DNA from: Marinobacter sp.
GTDB lineage: Bacteria > Pseudomonadota > Gammaproteobacteria > Pseudomonadales > Oleiphilaceae
Length of the DNA stretch: 46,988 nt
Reading direction: 5' to 3'
Assembly (NCBI GenBank): GCA_030457765.1
Contig: JAKDUK010000016.1
Coordinates: forward strand, 1 to 46,988
Below the pieces are notes generated by a model. That model made no database searches. It saw only the letters and a program-made list of their open reading frames with translations, and had not been told where the DNA came from. Position numbers and translations under genes: made by a program. Positions 43,114 through 46,988 of the stretch are shown in pieces (the first letter of the stretch is position 1; every line of letters starts with the position of its first letter).

Positions 43114-44069
43114 GTGTGACTCCTTGTTTGATCCTTATACGCGGAATTTGGTGAAAACCAGCGCTTGATGACCCACTGGGCGGCTCGGTTGGCCTCCCAT
43201 AGAGGCGTCTCCTGGCCCGTTTTGCCCCCCATTACCGTAGCATGATCACTCCAGCGAGCCACATAGCCATTTTCAACCAGCCGTTGTACGCCATTTGCAA
43301 CACGGCTGCCGGCGTTTTGCTGCAATTGAAGCAACCCGGTAGGCACACCAGAGGTTGCCGCTTCGCACACCATAGACATACTGTCTGGTGTTACCCAAAT
43401 TGCCCGAGAGGCTGCAACCTGCTGGCTTAGCCAGTCTTCGTGCGTGGTGTCTGGATCTACCACGGTGATTCTGGGGCCTGCAAGCTCATTAAGCCGTGAC
43501 GTGAGTGCCTCTGGTGTTCGTCTTGAACCGCTGATCGTCCAGCGCCATTCGGGATATTCGCCAATCAGGTGTGAGATTTGCCCAAAAACAACGTCGTCTT
43601 CCCAGTCAAAATGAGGCGATGGGCCGCCAAGCAGCAGCAACGCTTCAGGCTTGTCGGTAACCTTGGCCAGGGGTGTGATGGTGTTTATTGCGCCTTCTGT
43701 GACCAGAGTGTGTTTGCTCCCGGAAACCCCGTCATGAGCAGGGACGATCGCCCCGTCGACCCAGGTACGTGGGAATCCGGGCTTCATGATAACCAGTGTT
43801 TTGGTGTTTTTGAGCCGCCTTAAGCACAGCAGAAGTTTGTGAGTGCCGGTGCCAGCCGCGATAACCATATCAGGGTGGGGGAGCGTTTTGTCCATCGCAG
43901 GAGCCATCGCAAGCAGTGCGCGCCACAAGGGCACACTGACCTCCTGAGCATTGACCCAGTGCACACTGGCACCTGTCTTTACCCGTAACCGATTGCCCAG
44001 GCCTTTCAGTTGATTGCGGTGCCCGGGCTTGTTGTCTGTGAGCAGCCATATAACGGGGGCTTTGGACAT
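43110..44069 (-). CDS. ELM1-like (mitochondrial-fission ELM1 family) putative glycosyltransferase
   Basis: A 319-residue protein of the family named after plant ELM1; bacterial members often sit beside LPS genes. The start MSKAPVIWLLTDNKPGHRNQLKGL has the family's DNKPGH block. AAGTGTHKLLLCLRR, GGPSPHFDWEDD and WVTPDSMSMVCEAATSGVPTGLL follow, the last resembling the donor site of GT-B enzymes such as MurG. A glycosyltransferase role is therefore inferred, not proven. I chose the ATG at 44069, one base after the lpxL-type stop; longer in-frame starts overlap that gene. It is coupled to the GT4 gene behind it. Confidence 0.78.
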   Translation of the reverse strand: MSKAPVIWLLTDNKPGHRNQLKGLGNRLRVKTGASVHWVNAQEVSVPLWRALLAMAPAMDKTLPHPDMVIAAGTGTHKLLLCLRRLKNTKTLVIMKPGFPRTWVDGAIVPAHDGVSGSKHTLVTEGAINTITPLAKVTDKPEALLLLGGPSPHFDWEDDVVFGQISHLIGEYPEWRWTISGSRRTPEALTSRLNELAGPRITVVDPDTTHEDWLSQQVAASRAIWVTPDSMSMVCEAATSGVPTGLLQLQQNAGSRVANGVQRLVENGYVARWSDHATVMGGKTGQETPLWEANRAAQWVIKRWFSPNSAYKDQTRSHT

Positions 44070-44070
44070 A

Positions 44071-45042
44071 TTATTTGTCACCATAAAAGCCCGGGTCATC
44101 GATACCCGGTCGCGTTTTGAAGCGCCGATGCATCCACAGGTATTGATCTGGCGCGCGCCGGATCTCCCGCTCAAGAATTTGGTTAATAGTCGTGGCATCC
44201 TGCAGGTCGTCGCCGCTTGGAAAAGGTTCTAGCGGTGGGTGGAAGTAAATGTCGTAGCCAGGCTTGTCTTCGCGTCTAAAGTGGCTGAAAGGAACGAGCT
44301 TGCAGCGGCTGCGCGCTGCAATTCGTGAGGTGGCAGTGATAGTGCCGGCTGGAACACCAAAAAATGGCGCAAACACAATGTCCTTGCGGCCATAATCCTG
44401 ATCGGTGGCGTACCAAACGGTGCGGTTGTTGCGCAGACTTCGGAGTAGGCCCCGTAGATCCCTGGCGCTAAGGGCAGATCCATACCGCCGTTCCCGAGCC
44501 CGGGTCATGACGGCATTCATCAAAGGATTGTTGTGGTCCCGCTGCATAACATCTGCTTCTATATACTCGGTAATCAGGCTGCCCCCAAGGTCCAGGGTGC
44601 TGTAGTGCCCCCCAAGTAGCAGTACGCCCTTGCCCTCGGCCAGCGCGTTATCGAGATGTTCTTTTCCGTGGACTTCGGTTATGCCGGTGAGTTTTGCAGG
44701 GTCCCGGAACCAGGCAATCCCAAGTTCCATCAGTCCAATCCCGTTGGCGATAAAAGCATTTCGTACCAAAGCACCCTGCTGGGCTTTCGTGAATTCGGGA
44801 AAGCACAGCCGAATATTAACCTCAGCTATATGTCGGCGACTGCCTGCAAAGCGCCAGGCCAGCTTGCCCACCTGTTTACCAAGCCACCATTGAATGCGGA
44901 GAGGCAGTTGGGCTGCGCACCACATAACAGCAACTCCGGCCCAGGTTGGCCACCAGCGGGGGTGGCGGTAAGCTGAGTAGTCAGTATTGCGTGGTTGGCT
45001 ACGGTATTTCTTTTTCACTTGACATGTATCCTGCGAACTCAT
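44071..45042 (-). CDS. Lipid A acyltransferase (LpxL family), copy with H-x4-D
   Basis: A 323-residue member of the LpxL/LpxM family. After a basic N-terminus comes DYSAYRHPRWWPTWAGVAVMW, very like the LpxL entry into its single membrane helix. The catalytic motif is H-x4-D at His146-Asp151 (GGHYSTLD), followed by MQRDHNNPLMNAV, NNRTVWYATDQDYGRKDIVFAPFFG and the C-terminal APDQYLWMHRRFKTRP. I chose the ATG at 45042; the frame runs to 45120 but would leave little promoter space before divergent waaA. It heads the minus-strand operon that runs to 35689. Confidence 0.9.
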   Translation of the reverse strand: MSSQDTCQVKKKYRSQPRNTDYSAYRHPRWWPTWAGVAVMWCAAQLPLRIQWWLGKQVGKLAWRFAGSRRHIAEVNIRLCFPEFTKAQQGALVRNAFIANGIGLMELGIAWFRDPAKLTGITEVHGKEHLDNALAEGKGVLLLGGHYSTLDLGGSLITEYIEADVMQRDHNNPLMNAVMTRARERRYGSALSARDLRGLLRSLRNNRTVWYATDQDYGRKDIVFAPFFGVPAGTITATSRIAARSRCKLVPFSHFRREDKPGYDIYFHPPLEPFPSGDDLQDATTINQILEREIRRAPDQYLWMHRRFKTRPGIDDPGFYGDK

Positions 45043-45140
45043 TGGGTTACTGGCCAGGCTATGTTGCCCGGCAGAGTGAGTCGTAAGCAAATGATTAGGC
45101 TTTGCTATATGATACCGCACTGGTTTGTTGGGAGTCTTGC

Positions 45141-46394
45141 GTGCTTCAATTTATCTATTCACAGCTTATACGGTTGGCGTTGCCGTTTATCCTTTTGCGG
45201 TTATGGTGGCAGGGTCGGCAGGCGCCCGAGTTGCGCGTTAACTGGCAGCAAAGACTGGGCTTTGTACCCCGAATCAGCGGTACGGTGGTGTGGGTGCATG
45301 CGGTGTCTGTTGGCGAAACCATTGCAGCTGCGCCCATGGTGCGGCGCTTGCGTGCCCGCAATCCTGGTATAACTATTTTGATGACGGCCATGACCGACAC
45401 AGGCTTGGCCCAGGCCATGAAAATGTTTGGCGATCAGGTTCATTATGCATACGCGCCCTACGATACGCCTGGCTCAATACGCCGCTTTCTGAATCGCGCC
45501 AATCCTAACATTCTGGTTATTATGGAAACGGAAATATGGCCGAATATGATACGCCAGAGTCGGTCCCGCCGAGTGCCTGTTTTCCTCATCAATGCGCGGC
45601 TTTCTGAACACTCTGCCCGTGGTTATGAGCGTATTAAGAGTTTGGCTGCGCCAATTATGCGCAGTATCAGCTGGGTGGCTGCGCAAGCAGAGAAAGATGC
45701 AGAACGCTTTCGCCGGATTGGGGTTGCGGCCTCTAAGGTCGCTGTTACAGGCAGCGTGAAGTTTGATGTGGATATTCCCGATTTGGTGCTCAAGGCATCG
45801 CAGCAGCTTAAGGCGTCTTTGTCAGACCGCCCGGTCTGGATCGCTGGCAGTACCCATGAGGGAGAAGATGACCAGTTATTGGCGGCGCACCGTAAGCTTC
45901 TGAATAATCACCCGAATGCACTGTTAATAATTGTTCCTCGTCATCCCGAGCGTTTTGAATCCGTGGCCGACAAAATTATCAGGCAGGGATTTTCTCTGGC
46001 GCGCCGATCCGGGGATGAAACATTGGTTGGGGCAGAGGTGTATCTTGGCGATACCATGGGCGAGCTGATGATGCTCTATGGCGCAAGTGATGTGGCGTTT
46101 GTAGGGGGTTCATTAATTGAGCGAGGTGGTCACAATCCGCTGGAGCCGGCAGGGTGGGGGATTCCGGTCATTTCCGGCCCCAACGTGTTCAACTTTGAAA
46201 CCATTTACCAGCGTCTTCGTGATGATCGTGGTGTGGTTATCGTTGAGGGGGTTGATGAATTGTACCAGCACCTTTCAACACTGTTTGATGATGACGATGA
46301 GCGTCGCGCTAGTGGTCAAAGGGCGTTGTCGGTAGTCAACAAAAACCGGGGTGCGCTAGACCGGGTAGTTGATGGAATTATTGAACGGGTTTAG
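45141..46394 (+). CDS. waaA: 3-deoxy-D-manno-octulosonic acid transferase (Kdo transferase)
   Basis: WaaA (KdtA) adds Kdo to lipid IVA from CMP-Kdo at the inner membrane. From a GTG at 45141 (GGGAG seven bases upstream) it has 417 residues: an N-terminal membrane anchor (LIRLALPFILLRLWWQGRQAP), VWVHAVSVGETIAAAPMVRRL with the catalytic Glu, LVIMETEIWPNMI, LINARLSEHSARGYERI, VTGSVKFDV, WIAGSTHEGED and the donor site FVGGSLIERGGHNPLEPAGWG. The frame opens at 45102 but that ATG lacks a good ribosome site. It diverges from the LpxL-type gene over 98 bases; a TATGAT near 45106-45114 may be its -10, without a good -35. Confidence 0.95.
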   Translation: MLQFIYSQLIRLALPFILLRLWWQGRQAPELRVNWQQRLGFVPRISGTVVWVHAVSVGETIAAAPMVRRLRARNPGITILMTAMTDTGLAQAMKMFGDQVHYAYAPYDTPGSIRRFLNRANPNILVIMETEIWPNMIRQSRSRRVPVFLINARLSEHSARGYERIKSLAAPIMRSISWVAAQAEKDAERFRRIGVAASKVAVTGSVKFDVDIPDLVLKASQQLKASLSDRPVWIAGSTHEGEDDQLLAAHRKLLNNHPNALLIIVPRHPERFESVADKIIRQGFSLARRSGDETLVGAEVYLGDTMGELMMLYGASDVAFVGGSLIERGGHNPLEPAGWGIPVISGPNVFNFETIYQRLRDDRGVVIVEGVDELYQHLSTLFDDDDERRASGQRALSVVNKNRGALDRVVDGIIERV

Positions 46395-46413
46395 GAACAC
46401 ATCCCTAAACCCG
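46386..46413. terminator. Hairpin at the waaA stop, between convergent genes
   Basis: CGGGTTTAGG (46386-46395) pairs perfectly with CCTAAACCCG (46404-46413) around an 8-base loop. The waaA TAG lies inside the left arm. There is no T run on either strand, so if it terminates it is not a standard rho-independent site. Confidence 0.45.
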
Positions 46414-46437
46414 CGGTTTACTGCGTTTCCAAGCACC

Positions 46438-46988
46438 CTATAAAGCAGGGTCTTGGGCAGGGTCGTCCAGAGTTTCTTTATCATTGGCCAGAGCTTCAAT
46501 ACCTGGAGCACTGGCACTAAGCCAATTGTTCAGCTCAATCAGATCTTTGGGGCTGAGTGTGCCAGCCGCCTGCTTCAACTGAAGAGTATTGTTCACGTAG
46601 TCGTACCGGGCGTTGGCGTAGTCCCTCAGCGCAACATAATAAGCCCGCTCGGCATCCAGCACCTCAACAATGTTCCGTGTACCTACATCATAACCGGCGC
46701 GTGTGGCATCCAGCGCACTGCGGCGTGAAATAATCGTACGCTCCAGGGCAGAAGCTGTTTCAATATTGTTGTTGACCGTCAGGAACAAACTGCGAGTATT
46801 TACCCGCACATCACGGCGCACCGTGTTCAGTGACTGCTCAGCTACGGTCACCAGGGAGCGTTGCTGGCGCACACCGGCTTGAGTGCCGCCGCCTGAATAC
46901 AGAGGCACCTTGAGGTTCAGTGCGATAACACCCTGGGTGGTTTCGCCGTCACGCTGGCTGAGAGGCGATACGCCCGGGCCATTTTGTT
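46438..46988 (-). CDS. tolC: TolC-family outer-membrane channel, C-terminal part (partial)
   Basis: The frame is open to the right edge, so the 5' part is outside the window; 183 codons are visible. TolC forms the trimeric outer-membrane exit duct for type I secretion and efflux pumps. The visible part has GVIALNLKVPLYSGGGTQAG (the repeat-boundary motif, family form VGLNLSIPLFQGG), a long helical stretch through RSLFLTVNNNIETASALERTI, the second helix DATRAGYDVGTRNIVEVLDAERAYYVALRDYANARYDYV in substance, and TLQLKQAAGTLSPKDLIELNNWL. A short acidic tail ends the protein. It is convergent with waaA. Confidence 0.9.
   Translation of the reverse strand, partial: QNGPGVSPLSQRDGETTQGVIALNLKVPLYSGGGTQAGVRQQRSLVTVAEQSLNTVRRDVRVNTRSLFLTVNNNIETASALERTIISRRSALDATRAGYDVGTRNIVEVLDAERAYYVALRDYANARYDYVNNTLQLKQAAGTLSPKDLIELNNWLSASAPGIEALANDKETLDDPAQDPAL

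Noticed and set aside
46386..46413. A standard rho-independent terminator for waaA
   Set aside because: The hairpin is perfect but has no T run on either strand; it is listed only as a low-confidence hairpin.
1..46988. CRISPR arrays, tRNA or rRNA genes, insertion sequences, phage or toxin-antitoxin genes
   Set aside because: I saw no regularly spaced repeats, no tRNA-like cloverleaf and no recombinase or transposase proteins in any frame.

Overview
The window reads as a piece of a gammaproteobacterial chromosome, most like Marinobacter or a close relative. This is an inference from gene content and gene order: rplQ–uvrA–MFS–ssb, glnA–DUF4124–ntrBC, typA, pip–dtd, and glnE–ilvE followed by a lipopolysaccharide (LPS) core locus ending in waaA are all arranged much as in Pseudomonas and its relatives. 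I see no tRNA, rRNA, CRISPR array, insertion sequence or integrase. Coding density is high.

Left part (1–23.0 kb): housekeeping and nitrogen control. It opens with the 3' end of rplQ, then uvrA diverging from a YajR-type exporter and ssb. A nitrogen-assimilation block follows on the minus strand: glnA, a small DUF4124 protein, ntrB and ntrC. Both glnA and ntrBC have a readable sigma-54 (-24/-12) promoter preceded by a pair of NtrC-type palindromes, so the two-component system appears to activate glutamine synthetase and its own operon. GlnE, which adenylylates glutamine synthetase, lies 9 kb further on, and the target tyrosine is present in GlnA. In between are typA, pip, dtd, a general porin, a CYTH-domain triphosphatase, an MgtE magnesium channel paired with a two-helix K+ channel, and then ilvE.

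Right part (23.1–46.4 kb): a large LPS/surface-glycan locus. It starts with a DUF6165 gene. A minus-strand operon follows: a GT9 heptosyltransferase, an O-antigen-ligase-like protein, and two tandem GT8 transferases. A divergent plus-strand operon begins with a Kdo-kinase-like gene, a GT4 transferase and a CDP-glycerol-glycerophosphotransferase-like gene. It then carries a complete five-step set for making and transferring dTDP-Fuc4NAc: rmlB, rmlA, a WecF-type transferase, a hexapeptide acyltransferase and wecE. A long minus-strand operon runs back from waaA: LpxL-type acyltransferase, ELM1-like protein, two GT4 transferases, a YrbL-like kinase, manC, a second LpxL-type acyltransferase, and a 676-residue fusion of an O-antigen-ligase-like membrane domain with a GT2 glucosyltransferase domain. 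Most neighbours overlap by 4 bases (ATGA, GTGA or TTGA), so they are probably translated in a coupled way. waaA is on the plus strand, and the window ends inside a tolC-family gene.

The most interesting region is 31.0–35.7 kb. It looks like the Fuc4NAc half of enterobacterial common antigen synthesis, without the wecA, wecB, wecC or wecG genes that would supply its usual acceptor, placed inside an LPS core locus with a non-WecD acetyltransferase. Together with the ligase–GT2 fusion and the glycerophosphotransferase-like gene, it suggests an unusual outer-core or short-chain glycan.
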